Origin: JAVBTR01 sp031556065
GTDB lineage: Bacteria > Bacillota > Clostridia > Christensenellales > Aristaeellaceae
Reading direction: 5' to 3'
Assembly (NCBI GenBank): GCA_031556065.1
Contig: JAVBTR010000016.1
Location: 1-60,593, forward strand
Length of the DNA: 60,593 nucleotides
Part shown: positions 1 to 8,283 of the stretch, piece after piece
How positions within the stretch are numbered: the first letter of the stretch is position 1
Layout of the letters: each line of letters begins with the position of its first letter
Notes under the pieces: model-generated
The model's input: the letters and a program-made list of their open reading frames with translations, nothing else
Databases searched by the model: none
What the model was told of the DNA's origin: nothing
Position numbers and translations under genes: made by a program

Positions 1-106
1 TTTCGTTGGGCACATAAGCCCCTCCCTTCCCAAAGCATTAAAATCATTATACACTATTTATACGCTTAATGAAACCATTTAGTTCCTTTATTATACAAAT
101 TTTACG

Positions 107-1150
107 TCAAAAGCCACGTTTTTGTGTTTCTGGACTTTTCAGCCGCATCACGCGAAGAGCCCCACGAAGGCTCACCACAATAGGCAGCGCAGCCAGCATC
201 CCCCCCACACCAGCCACCATTGAGCCCACAGAAATGGCCAGCAATACCACCACCGGGTGCAGGTCTGTGGCCCCGGACATAAGCTTTGGGGATATGACGC
301 TGCCCTCCAGTTGCTGTACGGCAACCACCACTCCCAAGGCCCAGAGTACTTTTCCAAGCCCTGCCGGCAGAGCGAAAAGCACCACCGGTATGGCTCCCAG
401 TATAGGCCCTAGGTAGGGGATCAATTCCAGCACGCCCATTAAGACCCCCAGCAGCAGCCAAGCCGGAACCCCTACAACGAGCAGTCCCAAAGCAGTTAAT
501 CCGCCTACGGCCAGGGAGACAAGCAATTGTCCCCGAAAAAAGCCGGATATTTCCCTTTTCATTTCTCTTGCCGCAGCCACAGCCTGCTGTCTATGGGAAA
601 GGGGCACCCACATGCTTAGCCTGCAAGCAATGGCTTCCCTGTCCTTTAAAAAATAGAAGGCCAGAATGGGCGCGGGAAAAAACAGGGACAGGCTTCCCGC
701 CAGGCTGCCCGCCTGCTTTACCACCATGGGAAACACCTGGTCCACCCAAGCGCTTAACTTTAAGTTTAAATCCTCCGATTTAAAAAGCGCAATACCCTTT
801 TCCACTAAAAAAGCGCTGGCAGAATCCCAAAGGGCTTGGCCTTTTTCAATTAAAAAAGGCAACACCTGGGCCAGTTCCTTGCCCTGGCGCAAAATAAGGG
901 GTACCAACAAAAAAAGCGCCAGGATCAGCCCGCCGGATAAAACCGTTAGGGCGATGGTGGCAGCCAGTCCCTTAGAGAGCGACCGTTCAAGCCGCTTGGC
1001 AAGGGGCAGCGCCAGCGCCATCAGCAAATAGCCTATGGCCACCTGGGTTAGTAGTTGGATGATGATCCCGCGAAGCAAGAAAGCCAGAATCAGGATCGCC
1101 ACCCCTACCACCCAAGCCGTATACTTCGACCGCACTTTGGCGTTTTGCAC
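107..1150 (-). CDS. AI-2E family transporter (YtvI/PerM-like permease)
   Basis: A 347-residue polytopic membrane protein of the AI-2E transporter family (PF01594), whose members export small molecules or ions; the substrate cannot be read from sequence. Hydrophobic segments sit near residues 10-45 and 60-85, and dense ones run through the C-terminal half. The family's conserved ELIPYLGP motif and the Gly/Pro-rich end of the membrane domain are present. Translation starts at a GTG preceded by GGAGGT with about 9 bases of spacing. It is the last gene of a three-gene operon behind a PRC-barrel protein and a 49-residue protein. The family assignment is firm, the substrate unknown. Confidence 0.88.
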   Translation of the reverse strand: MQNAKVRSKYTAWVVGVAILILAFLLRGIIIQLLTQVAIGYLLMALALPLAKRLERSLSKGLAATIALTVLSGGLILALFLLVPLILRQGKELAQVLPFLIEKGQALWDSASAFLVEKGIALFKSEDLNLKLSAWVDQVFPMVVKQAGSLAGSLSLFFPAPILAFYFLKDREAIACRLSMWVPLSHRQQAVAAAREMKREISGFFRGQLLVSLAVGGLTALGLLVVGVPAWLLLGVLMGVLELIPYLGPILGAIPVVLFALPAGLGKVLWALGVVVAVQQLEGSVISPKLMSGATDLHPVVVLLAISVGSMVAGVGGMLAALPIVVSLRGALRVMRLKSPETQKRGF

Positions 1151-1167
1151 TGCCCCTTACCTCCTTC

Positions 1168-1317
1168 TTAGCGCTTGATCATAGCCCTTTTAAGCCCATC
1201 CATTTCCCGAAGGGCGCGCTTGCGCAAACGCGCTGCCTTAGGTGACATCATCAGCCCTGCGCCCAAGGCAAATCCCGCTGCGCCAGATACCATGCTCTTG
1301 ATCATACCCATGTTCAT
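1168..1317 (-). CDS. Small 49-residue protein, YtxH-like
   Basis: Short gene between the PRC-barrel protein and the AI-2E permease. Its ATG overlaps the upstream stop codon as ATGA (1314-1317), indicating translational coupling. The product has a glycine/alanine-rich hydrophobic N-terminal stretch (MVSGAAGFALGAGLMM, about residues 8-23) followed by a strongly basic tail rich in Arg and Lys (KAARLRKRALREMDG). This resembles the short YtxH-type envelope proteins common in Firmicutes, but similarity at this length is only suggestive. The coupling and the GGAGG inside the upstream gene make it a likely real gene; the function is unknown. Confidence 0.72.
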   Translation of the reverse strand: MNMGMIKSMVSGAAGFALGAGLMMSPKAARLRKRALREMDGLKRAMIKR

Positions 1318-1787
1318 TCCTCCCTCAAATAATCTGCCGACAGCTTGCCACAGGGAATGAGCACGTCCCCTTCACGAGGATTGATCCGGCTTTTTTTTAC
1401 TACAAATTCTTTACAGTAGCTGCGTCCACGCATAAAATCGTCCAAAGGGCCTGAAGATATTTCAAGGGCGAAAACCGAAAAGGTTTCATCGTCCAGCAAT
1501 ACATCCGTTACTACCCCAAGGCGCAAGCCCGAGGTGTCCTGCACCCGTGAAAGGCTGAAATCCGCATCCTTAGGCAGCTTTTGGGGCTTGGTTTTACAAA
1601 GCACCGATACGCCTCCAAGAGCGGCAATCTCTTTTGCCCCAAGCCATTTGGCCGGACGAATGCCGCTTCTTACCACAATGCCATGAAGGCTTCTTCCCTT
1701 TTCATCTACAATGGCCCGTTCGATCTGCCCTATTTTTTGCCCATTAAATACCACCGGCAAACCCAACAGCCGATTTAAACTTGTCAT
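1314..1787 (-). CDS. PRC-barrel domain protein
   Basis: A 157-residue protein with two PRC-barrel-like halves. The first covers about residues 1-75 (LNRLLGLPVVF then IGQIERAIVDEKGR) and the second about 80-150 (SRVQDTSGLRLGVVTDVLLD). PRC barrels are small beta barrels found in RNA-processing proteins, photosynthetic reaction centres and YlmC/YmxH-type sporulation-associated proteins. The start has GGAGGG just upstream. It is the first gene of the operon that ends with the AI-2E permease. It has no signal peptide, so it is probably cytosolic or peripheral. The domain call is good, the role not known. Confidence 0.75.
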   Translation of the reverse strand: MTSLNRLLGLPVVFNGQKIGQIERAIVDEKGRSLHGIVVRSGIRPAKWLGAKEIAALGGVSVLCKTKPQKLPKDADFSLSRVQDTSGLRLGVVTDVLLDDETFSVFALEISSGPLDDFMRGRSYCKEFVVKKSRINPREGDVLIPCGKLSADYLREE

Positions 1788-1847
1788 GCTCTCCCTCCTT
1801 TCCCCGCTGTTTCGGTCAAGGGTATTTTCCCCGGGAAGTAGGCTCGC

Positions 1848-1877
1848 ATGATAGCAATAATTTCAATTCAATTGTAA
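1848..1877 (-). promoter_or_regulatory. Candidate sigma-A promoter of the PRC-barrel operon
   Basis: On the minus strand TTACAA (1872-1877) and TATCAT (1848-1853) are separated by 18 bases, about 60 bases upstream of the PRC-barrel start. Both boxes deviate from consensus, so the call is moderate. Confidence 0.45.
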
Positions 1878-1884
1878 ATGCCTC

Positions 1885-3051
1885 TTAGATGTGAACGGCC
1901 CAGGCGCCATATAGGTTAAAGATTAGGCCCATAGCAAGCAGCCCATAGCTTAGTTTAAAGGGTTCCTGTTCATTCATATATAAAAGGGCATAGGGCACAC
2001 AATCCACAAAATACCGGGCCCCAAACTGGAACCCGCCGCAGGTACGGTGGGCCAGAAGCAAAAGGGTATGCAAAACAAAGGCGCTGAAAATAGCTGCCTT
2101 GTAAAGGGTCATTCGTTTTTTGATGATATCCCAAATAAACCACAAGCAAAAACACAATAAGACCGGGTTAGCCAAAAAAAGAGAAAAACCGAATTTTGCG
2201 ACCTCAAGCCCGCCCCTTGTTTGATAAAAAGGCAGCCCGTAAATAAAAGTGGCTGCGTTTTTGCCAATATGATCCAGTGCAAACTGGACGCCACCCTGGG
2301 TGGAAAATTCCGGCAGGTAGTTATGGCCAAACTCCAAAACATTCAAAAAGCGGACATAGTTATAAGCCCCATAAGCCGCAGCCGCACAAAGCCCCCATAT
2401 AACCCCGGGCACCAAGCGCCTAAGGCCCCCCTGTTTAAAACCCCAATAGAGCAAAAGCGGCCCATACAAGGCGTTAAAGGGTCTGCAGCCCACGCTCAGT
2501 GCATACAAAAACAGGCTGATGGTTATTTTTCCCTTGCCCATGCGTTCTATAGCCGCTATTGTCAGTAAAAACGCCAAAACCTCCGCCTGGTACCAAACGG
2601 CCCCATTTTGCAATATGGGCAACAGGCAGCAGCCAAAGCACAGCAAAAACGCTGTGATAGCCGGATATTTTATTCTGTCCTTTAAAGCGCCGTATGCAAG
2701 CAAGCAGGCCAGAGCCGCGTAAATCTGCACCAGCAACGCATCCGGCACCTTCTCCCCAAAGATAAAGGTAAGTACATAAATGGGAATAGTAGGCACCGGG
2801 GGAAAGCTAACATAATAATTCCCCTGATAAATGGCTAACTCCAAATGAGGGTAATCATGATCCAGAGCTATTTTTCCCTGACGCCACTGCATGGCCTGTA
2901 TGGTATAGGTATTGTAGACAGACGGCTTTAAAGGCTCTGTGGCCTGCAACAGATTTGTGAGGGCAAACAAAAGAACACAGGCGATGAGAAGATACACCAC
3001 CCGGTATTTTAAAAACGATGCCGTTCTGTTTTGCTGCCGGACACTAAGCAT
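1885..3051 (-). CDS. Polytopic membrane protein, GT-C glycosyltransferase-like
   Basis: A 388-residue protein with around nine hydrophobic segments starting at residue 17. Between TM1 and TM2 lies an extracytoplasmic loop with acidic residues and a YYVSFPPVPTIPIY stretch. This arrangement of a long first loop followed by closely spaced helices resembles GT-C fold glycosyl- or mannosyltransferases (PMT/GT39-like), but I cannot identify a diagnostic motif. It stands alone, 113 bases downstream of the sigma-factor gene on the same strand, so it could be co-transcribed. No signal peptide beyond TM1. Likely role: envelope glycan assembly; this is inference. Confidence 0.6.
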   Translation of the reverse strand: MLSVRQQNRTASFLKYRVVYLLIACVLLFALTNLLQATEPLKPSVYNTYTIQAMQWRQGKIALDHDYPHLELAIYQGNYYVSFPPVPTIPIYVLTFIFGEKVPDALLVQIYAALACLLAYGALKDRIKYPAITAFLLCFGCCLLPILQNGAVWYQAEVLAFLLTIAAIERMGKGKITISLFLYALSVGCRPFNALYGPLLLYWGFKQGGLRRLVPGVIWGLCAAAAYGAYNYVRFLNVLEFGHNYLPEFSTQGGVQFALDHIGKNAATFIYGLPFYQTRGGLEVAKFGFSLFLANPVLLCFCLWFIWDIIKKRMTLYKAAIFSAFVLHTLLLLAHRTCGGFQFGARYFVDCVPYALLYMNEQEPFKLSYGLLAMGLIFNLYGAWAVHI

Positions 3052-3132
3052 CTCTCCCCCACCTTTCCTGAAGGTATTTTATCACATAATAATGAAAAAT
3101 GGCACCAAATACTATTTCTTTACAAATAAGGA

Positions 3133-3153
3133 GCATTCCCTTGAAGGAAATGC
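3133..3153 (-). terminator. Weak hairpin after the sigma-factor gene
   Basis: GCATT (3133-3137) pairs with AATGC (3149-3153), with further CC/GG pairing inside the loop. On the minus strand the hairpin is followed by a short U-rich stretch (TTATTTG). It lies just past the stop of the sigma-factor gene. It is short, so termination may be partial. Confidence 0.35.
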
Positions 3154-3164
3154 CCCGAAACGCA

Positions 3165-4418
3165 CTAAAGAATATAAGCCGTAATGCAATCATACCAGTG
3201 CACGTAGGTTTCTCCATTTATAAACAGGCGTTCATTTTCCGGCAGCTTCTCCGACCACCTTTGACGGTATCTGGAACAAGCCCAATCGTCCCGGTTAAAG
3301 CGCCGCCATAGCACCGTGCGGCCGTTTCGATCAATAAACTGCTCCGCCGCCACACCGCCGTTATAGTTTTCCACATCCATTACGCAAATAGTATCATATG
3401 TTTTGCCATTAACCGTAACAGCGCAGCGACCCACCACATCCAGCGCTTCCGGGATTGCCTGGCAAGTGATCCGATCTCCTTCCCGCTTTATAACACCCTT
3501 TGGCTTAACGTGGATCTCGTTGCCGCAGTTATCCTCGCCAAAACCCCAATTGTGCAAAAACCCATCTCCATCCAAAAAAGTCAAGGTTTTCTTTACCCCA
3601 TCCTCCATATGGGTTTCTGAAAGGATACGGCAATGGGAAGCTGTCAACTGCGCGATAAAGCGGCGCTCTTCCTCCTTTGGCTGGCTGGCAAGGGAAAGAA
3701 TTTCAACCCCCTCAATGCCATGGACGCTGGCACGGCCTTCCACCAACAGCTCATAGCGTTCTGTGCGCTTCCTTTCCGGAAAATCATACATAGCCCAGGT
3801 TAATTTTTCGCCAAGCTTTGGCATAATAAACCAGCCCATCAGCTCCTCCCAAGTAACATCGAAGGGCTGCTCGGGCAAAAAGGTGATCTGGTAATCGGGC
3901 ATCGTCAGAGGCAACTGTTTCATTCTATCGGCTCCTTTCACTGTGGGCGGACATGGATATGCGTCTTTAAAGCGCTGCTTGGCTGCGTAAAGGCGGCTCT
4001 TAACTGTGCCAAGAGGCACCTGCATCAGCTCCGCTGCCTCTTGTTGAGACATGCCTTGCAAATAAACCAGCGTTAGCAGCCGGCTGTCTTTAGGGGAAAG
4101 CACATCCAGGGTTTCATAAACAGGCCCGAAGTACGTTAGCCCTAATCGGCCATGCGTAAGCACCTCTTCTTGGGGCATTTGCTCCCATTGCCTTGCCCTT
4201 TGCATATAAAAATCCCGGCATTTGTTTCTGGCGATTTGAATCAGCCATGCCCTAAAATGCTGTGTATCTTTAACGGTATTCCGGCTGCGAAACGCCGCTA
4301 ATGCCGTTTCTTGAAACACATCCTCCCCATCTGCTTTAGAAGGCGTCTTCAAGAAAACAAACCGCCTCACTGCATTTTCATGCTGCTTAAAAAGCGCTTC
4401 AAATTGATCCTGCTCCAT
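3165..4418 (-). CDS. ECF-type sigma-70 factor with long C-terminal extension
   Basis: A 417-residue protein. Residues 1-165 hold an ECF sigma factor: region 2 with DVFQETALAAFRS, and region 4 with the helix-turn-helix around MSQQEAAELMQVPLGTVKSR. The remaining 225 or so residues form an unrecognised domain with Trp, Tyr and acidic residues and no membrane segment. The ATG at 4418 is chosen because GGAGGTGAG lies 3-10 bases upstream; a longer frame to 4508 exists but has no ribosome site. Inside the gene a second consensus site (AAAGGAG, 8 bases before an in-frame ATG at 3923) precedes the extension exactly, so the extension could also be made as a separate protein. No anti-sigma gene is adjacent; the extension may do that job in cis (inference). 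Confidence 0.82.
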   Translation of the reverse strand: MEQDQFEALFKQHENAVRRFVFLKTPSKADGEDVFQETALAAFRSRNTVKDTQHFRAWLIQIARNKCRDFYMQRARQWEQMPQEEVLTHGRLGLTYFGPVYETLDVLSPKDSRLLTLVYLQGMSQQEAAELMQVPLGTVKSRLYAAKQRFKDAYPCPPTVKGADRMKQLPLTMPDYQITFLPEQPFDVTWEELMGWFIMPKLGEKLTWAMYDFPERKRTERYELLVEGRASVHGIEGVEILSLASQPKEEERRFIAQLTASHCRILSETHMEDGVKKTLTFLDGDGFLHNWGFGEDNCGNEIHVKPKGVIKREGDRITCQAIPEALDVVGRCAVTVNGKTYDTICVMDVENYNGGVAAEQFIDRNGRTVLWRRFNRDDWACSRYRQRWSEKLPENERLFINGETYVHWYDCITAYIL

Positions 4419-4496
4419 GTTCTCACCTCCTTTACCCATAAAGACAGGGAATAAAGGCAGAAAGTTCGATTTCATTGGGTTTTCTTTTGGTAGAGC

Positions 4497-4540
4497 GCGA
4501 GCCCCCATTTTCTTTTGGGAAAAAGAAAACGGGGGCTCGC
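4497..4540. terminator. Strong hairpin between asnA and the sigma-factor gene
   Basis: Two 20-base arms (4497-4516 and 4521-4540) pair with one mismatch around a 4-base loop. The stem has a GC-rich base and an A/T-rich tip. It begins just past the asnA stop and probably ends asnA transcription on the minus strand. Confidence 0.7.
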
Positions 4541-4546
4541 AACATT

Positions 4547-5554
4547 CTATAGCAACTGTATATTCGCTTCCTTACAGGCCTTTTGTACATCCCTTGGCCA
4601 CATGGAAGATTGCACCTCGCCTACGTGGGCCTTTTTAAGGAAATAGATGCACATGCGGCTTTGGCCGATACCGCCGCCGATGGTTTGGGGCAGTTGGTCG
4701 TTAAGAAGGGCTTTTTGAAAAGGCAGCTCCGCCCGTTCCATGCAATTGCGCTCTTGAAGCTGGCGTTTAAGGGCTTCCTTATCCACCCTGATGCCCATGG
4801 AGCTGACCTCCATGGAGATATCCAGAGGCGCATAGTAAAGGAGAATGTCGCCATTTAAAGCCCAATCATCATAATCGGGAGCGCGGCCATCGTGAATCTT
4901 GCCGGATTTAAGCTTGCCTCCCACCTGCATAACAAATACAGCCCCATATTCCTTTACAGCTTCGTATTCCCGCCTGGAGGCATTTAAATCCGGGTACCGA
5001 TCCTCCAGTTCCTGGGAGGTAATGAAGGTAATGGATTCGGGAAGGGAGGGTTCAATAAAGGGGTAATAGCGGCACACGTGGCGCTCGGTACGCAAAAGGG
5101 ATTCATAGACCTTTTCCACAAACTTTTTAAGGGTGTCCATATGACGCTTTTCCGGAGCGATAATGCATTCCCAATCCCACTGATCTACGAAAATAGAATG
5201 AATGTTATCGGTTTCTTCATCCCGGCGGATGGCATTCATATCGGTGTACAGGCCCTCGCCCTCTAAAAAATTGTATTCTTTTAAGGCCATGCGCTTCCAC
5301 TTGGCCAGAGAATGGACAATTTCCGCCTCCACTCCCTTTTGTTCTAAAATATCGAAGGAGACAGGGCGCTCGGTACCGTTTAAATTATCATTGAGACCGG
5401 AATCGGAAGCCACCATAATGGGCGCGGAAACGCGCACCAGATTCAGCGCAGCGGCCAATTCCCGTTCGAAATAGTCTTTTACCAATTTGATGGCCACCTG
5501 GGTTTCCTTAATGCCTAAAACCGGGTTGTAGTTTTCGGGAATAATCAGGTTCAC
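4547..5554 (-). CDS. asnA: Aspartate--ammonia ligase AsnA
   Basis: A 335-residue enzyme making asparagine from aspartate, ammonia and ATP in the cytosol. The family pattern is unmistakable: the N-terminal ETQVAIKLVKDYFERELA, then RVSAPIMV and DNLNGTERPVSF for substrate binding, IFVDQWDWE, and the C-terminal GGGIGQSRMCIYFL motif of the class II aminoacyl-tRNA-synthetase-like fold. Length matches the bacterial family (about 330). Translation begins at GTG behind a GGGGGGAAA stretch. A TACACT-like -10 (minus strand) lies in the 129-base gap to fucI, so it is probably transcribed on its own. That gap lacks T-box sequence features. Confidence 0.97.
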   Translation of the reverse strand: MNLIIPENYNPVLGIKETQVAIKLVKDYFERELAAALNLVRVSAPIMVASDSGLNDNLNGTERPVSFDILEQKGVEAEIVHSLAKWKRMALKEYNFLEGEGLYTDMNAIRRDEETDNIHSIFVDQWDWECIIAPEKRHMDTLKKFVEKVYESLLRTERHVCRYYPFIEPSLPESITFITSQELEDRYPDLNASRREYEAVKEYGAVFVMQVGGKLKSGKIHDGRAPDYDDWALNGDILLYYAPLDISMEVSSMGIRVDKEALKRQLQERNCMERAELPFQKALLNDQLPQTIGGGIGQSRMCIYFLKKAHVGEVQSSMWPRDVQKACKEANIQLL

Positions 5555-5683
5555 GTTCGTTTCCCCCCATAAAAAATGTCCATCTAGTGTACCATGCCTA
5601 GGGGAAAAAGGAAAGATTTAAACAGCAAAAAGACGAAATACTTAAAGAGCATCCCTATCAAATGAGCCTTTTTCAGCGATCTT

Positions 5684-7465
5684 TTACTTATACAAGGGGC
5701 CGTAGTGCTTACAAGCTTCATAATCCGCCGCCTGGGTATTTTGAGTACCAAATGCCGCCCAGCTATGGGGACGGTAAACCTTATCCGCCGGGACATTGTG
5801 CATAGATACGGGGATGCGCAGCATGGCGCAAAGCGTAAGCAACTCCGCGCCTACATGGCCGTAAACGGTGACACCATGGTTGGCACCCCAGTTGGCCATA
5901 ACCGAATACACATCGGTGAAAGCGCCTTCCCCGGTAACACGGGGGACAAACCAGGTGGTAGGCCAAGAACGGTCTGTACGCACATCCAACGCTTCATGCA
6001 TATCCCCAGGCAGGGTAACGGTTTCGCCTTCAGCAATCTGGATTACCGGGCCGATGCCTTCCACGATGTTGGTGCGCAGCATAGTCACAGGCATTTCGGC
6101 CAGGGTTTTAAAATGGCTGGAGAACCCGCCGCCACGGAAGTATTCATAGTTGGCACGGCACCAGTCAGTGGCGTTTAAACAGGCACTAATATCCTCCTGA
6201 GTCATTTCCCAAAAGGGCTTCATAACGCCGTTGCCTTGTTGGTCTTTGGCTGCGCCTGTGCAATCCATGGCGGTGGCGCCGCTGTTAATCAAGTGAATAA
6301 AACCATTGGCCGCTTTGCCCGTGGGCTTTTTACCGGTAACCCGTTCAACAGCCCCGGGGCTCCAATAGGTGCGCACATCGTGGAAGCAGGGAGCCGTGTT
6401 GGTAATAAGCGTCCCCAGCATCATGGAAACGCCATTCAAGGTATCGTTTTCAGTGGCAAAGGCCACAGGGGCCTTGGGGCCGTTCCAATCGAAAGTGGAT
6501 GCCAGAAGGGATTCGGTGAAATCGGCGTTGGGCAGCCAGTCCGTCCAGTTCCGTTGGCCCTGGAACCCGGCAGCCACAGCATTCTTGCCCAGGGCTTCCT
6601 CATGCCAGCCCATTTCGTCTAATTTTTTGTTGCCAAAGAGAATATCCCGCATAACAAGGGTCATTTTAGTGATGAACTCAAAATCCTGTTCCGGGGGCAC
6701 CACTTTGGATTTGCGGATCATTTCCGGCAGTTCCTTCCCCCCATTCACATCGAAGCCTTCCTTGCAGTTTTCCTTTACCCATTTAAAGGCCTTTTCGAAT
6801 TCGCCATGATCATAGATGCCCAGGTGCAGCCGGCGAAGAATCTCCGTCATATCCACCCATTCGGCCCTGATGCCGAAGTATTTCTGGAACAATTGCGGGT
6901 CGCAGTAAGCGCCCATAATGCCCATGGATACGCCGCCCAGGTTCACATAGGCCTTGTTGCGCATCCATCCCACAGCCACCGCGGCCTTGGCGAAGTTTAG
7001 CAATTTGATTCTCACATCTTCGGGAATAGAGGTATCCTCCATGTCCTGCACATCCCGGCCATAGATGGAAAACGCCGGAAAGCCCTTTTGGGCATAAGCG
7101 GCCAACACCGCAGCCAGGTACACCGCGCCAGGGCGCTCTGTGCCGTTAAAGCCCCAGACGCCCTTGATGGTCAAGGGGTTTAAATCCATGGTTTCCATGC
7201 CATAGCACCAACAGCGGGTTACAGACAAGGTGGCCGTCACGTTTTGAGAGGCGAAGTATTCTTCGCATTTGGCCGCTTCTGCCCCAGAACCGATGGTGCA
7301 AGGGGAAATAACTACCTGCACAGGGGTACCGTCTGGGTAACGAAGGGTTTCGATCATGGCCTTGGCAGCGCCTGCCATGGCCATGGTGGCTTCCTCCAGG
7401 AATTCCCGAACACCGCCCCAGCGGCCGTCGATGGTGGGCCTGATGCCAATTTTAGGATAAAGCAT
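5684..7465 (-). CDS. fucI: L-fucose isomerase
   Basis: A 593-residue cytosolic ketol isomerase converting L-fucose to L-fuculose (also D-arabinose to D-ribulose in the family). Alignment by eye to the E. coli enzyme gives the metal and catalytic residues Glu339 (ATENDTLNG), Asp363 (FHDVRTYWSP) and His530 (NWGANH), matching E337, D361 and H528. The substrate-loop motif GFQGQRNWTDW is conserved. Full length for the family. It starts directly after the aldolase stop with no gap, so the two form a fucA-fucI operon divergent from an AraC regulator. No fuculokinase gene lies beside it. Confidence 0.97.
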   Translation of the reverse strand: MLYPKIGIRPTIDGRWGGVREFLEEATMAMAGAAKAMIETLRYPDGTPVQVVISPCTIGSGAEAAKCEEYFASQNVTATLSVTRCWCYGMETMDLNPLTIKGVWGFNGTERPGAVYLAAVLAAYAQKGFPAFSIYGRDVQDMEDTSIPEDVRIKLLNFAKAAVAVGWMRNKAYVNLGGVSMGIMGAYCDPQLFQKYFGIRAEWVDMTEILRRLHLGIYDHGEFEKAFKWVKENCKEGFDVNGGKELPEMIRKSKVVPPEQDFEFITKMTLVMRDILFGNKKLDEMGWHEEALGKNAVAAGFQGQRNWTDWLPNADFTESLLASTFDWNGPKAPVAFATENDTLNGVSMMLGTLITNTAPCFHDVRTYWSPGAVERVTGKKPTGKAANGFIHLINSGATAMDCTGAAKDQQGNGVMKPFWEMTQEDISACLNATDWCRANYEYFRGGGFSSHFKTLAEMPVTMLRTNIVEGIGPVIQIAEGETVTLPGDMHEALDVRTDRSWPTTWFVPRVTGEGAFTDVYSVMANWGANHGVTVYGHVGAELLTLCAMLRIPVSMHNVPADKVYRPHSWAAFGTQNTQAADYEACKHYGPLYK

Positions 7466-8164
7466 TTACTTTCCCTCCTTGCTTTCGCTGTATTTCTTAT
7501 AGCCGGGATGCTTTCCCGTAACGTGGTAATAGTTTTCCCGTAGGTCCAGCAATTGGTCGATTTTAGGCCGGGGAATTTCCTGGGCACCTCCCAGCAAGTG
7601 GGCATTCAGGCTGATCTTTGCGAACAGCTCCAGGGTTTCCATCCGGTAATAGGCCGTGATCAGATCGCAGCCCATGGTCAGCGCCCCATGGTTTTTAAGC
7701 AAAAGCACGTCGTGCTCTGGCAAGTATGGAGCAATGGCATCGGGCACCTCGTAGGTTGATGGGGTGCCAAAGGGCGTCACCGGGATAGAGCCGATGGCAA
7801 TGACGGTTTCGATCATTGAGTATTCATCCAGGGGCTTATTGCAAAGGGCGTAGGCCGTTGCCGTAGGCGGATGTGCGTGGACAACAGCTTTCACATCCTC
7901 CCGTTCTTGGTAGCAGCGCATATGCATCTTAATTTCACTGGAGGGCTTATAGCGTCTATCCCCCTCAACGATCTTCATGTCTTGATCCACCCGCAAAAGG
8001 GCACCGGTGGTGATCATGGATTTGGATACCCCGGAAGGGGTGATCAGAAACGTGCCGTCGGGCAGCCTCACAGATACGTTGCCATCGTTGGCAGCCACCC
8101 AGCCCAGCATCCACATGTTATGGCATATTTTCAAAATCAATTCTTTGGTTTCCTTGGTATTCAA
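7466..8164 (-). CDS. fucA: L-fuculose-1-phosphate aldolase-type class II aldolase
   Basis: A 232-residue zinc-dependent class II aldolase (AraD/FucA family), predicted to cleave L-fuculose-1-phosphate to dihydroxyacetone phosphate and L-lactaldehyde. Zinc and catalytic residues are Glu77 (SSEIKMH), His96 and His98 (VHAHPP) and His159 (KNHG), each four positions beyond the E. coli FucA residues. The phosphate-binding GNVS and TPSG motifs are present. The start is a TTG with a weak upstream purine run; the alignment of the first helix supports it. First gene of the operon with fucI. Adjacency to fucI favours fuculose phosphate over rhamnulose or ribulose phosphate. Confidence 0.9.
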   Translation of the reverse strand: MNTKETKELILKICHNMWMLGWVAANDGNVSVRLPDGTFLITPSGVSKSMITTGALLRVDQDMKIVEGDRRYKPSSEIKMHMRCYQEREDVKAVVHAHPPTATAYALCNKPLDEYSMIETVIAIGSIPVTPFGTPSTYEVPDAIAPYLPEHDVLLLKNHGALTMGCDLITAYYRMETLELFAKISLNAHLLGGAQEIPRPKIDQLLDLRENYYHVTGKHPGYKKYSESKEGK

Positions 8165-8198
8165 CTGCGTTCACTTCTTTCCCATCTTACTATTTGTA

Positions 8199-8204
8199 AT
8201 TATA
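8199..8204 (-). promoter_or_regulatory. Minus-strand -10 box of the fucA-fucI operon
   Basis: A perfect TATAAT on the minus strand 35 bases before the fucA start. No good -35 hexamer lies 17 bases upstream, as is usual for promoters that need an activator. The adjacent AraC-family gene is the natural candidate. Confidence 0.5.
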
Positions 8205-8208
8205 CCAC

Positions 8209-8237
8209 TTGTGACAGCCTTCCGCTTATGTTATCAT
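8209..8237 (+). promoter_or_regulatory. Promoter of the AraC-family regulator
   Basis: TTGTGA (8209-8214) and TATCAT (8232-8237) are separated by exactly 17 bases, 46 bases before the regulator's ATG. It lies back to back with the fucA -10 box, so one bound regulator could affect both. Confidence 0.6.
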
Positions 8238-8283
8238 GGCATAAAATAGCACAATATTCGCTTTTTACCAAGGAGGTGAGGGG

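Noticed and set aside
102..461. Glycine-rich frame inside the AI-2E permease gene
   Set aside because: It is a shifted-frame reading of a clear family member and has no independent support.
4419..4508. A 30-residue N-terminal extension of the sigma factor
   Set aside because: There is no ribosome site at 4508, the residues do not fit region 2, and the GGAGGTGAG before 4418 sets the start.
5555..5683. A T-box or other riboswitch before asnA
   Set aside because: The gap is only 129 bases and lacks the T-box antiterminator consensus; only a -10-like box was found.
5705..6622. Long plus-strand frames opposite fucI
   Set aside because: They are antisense readings of a well-conserved enzyme and show no recognisable domain.
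8165..8283. Direct-repeat AraC binding sites between fucA and the regulator
   Set aside because: No convincing repeated half-sites could be picked out by eye, although such sites are expected.
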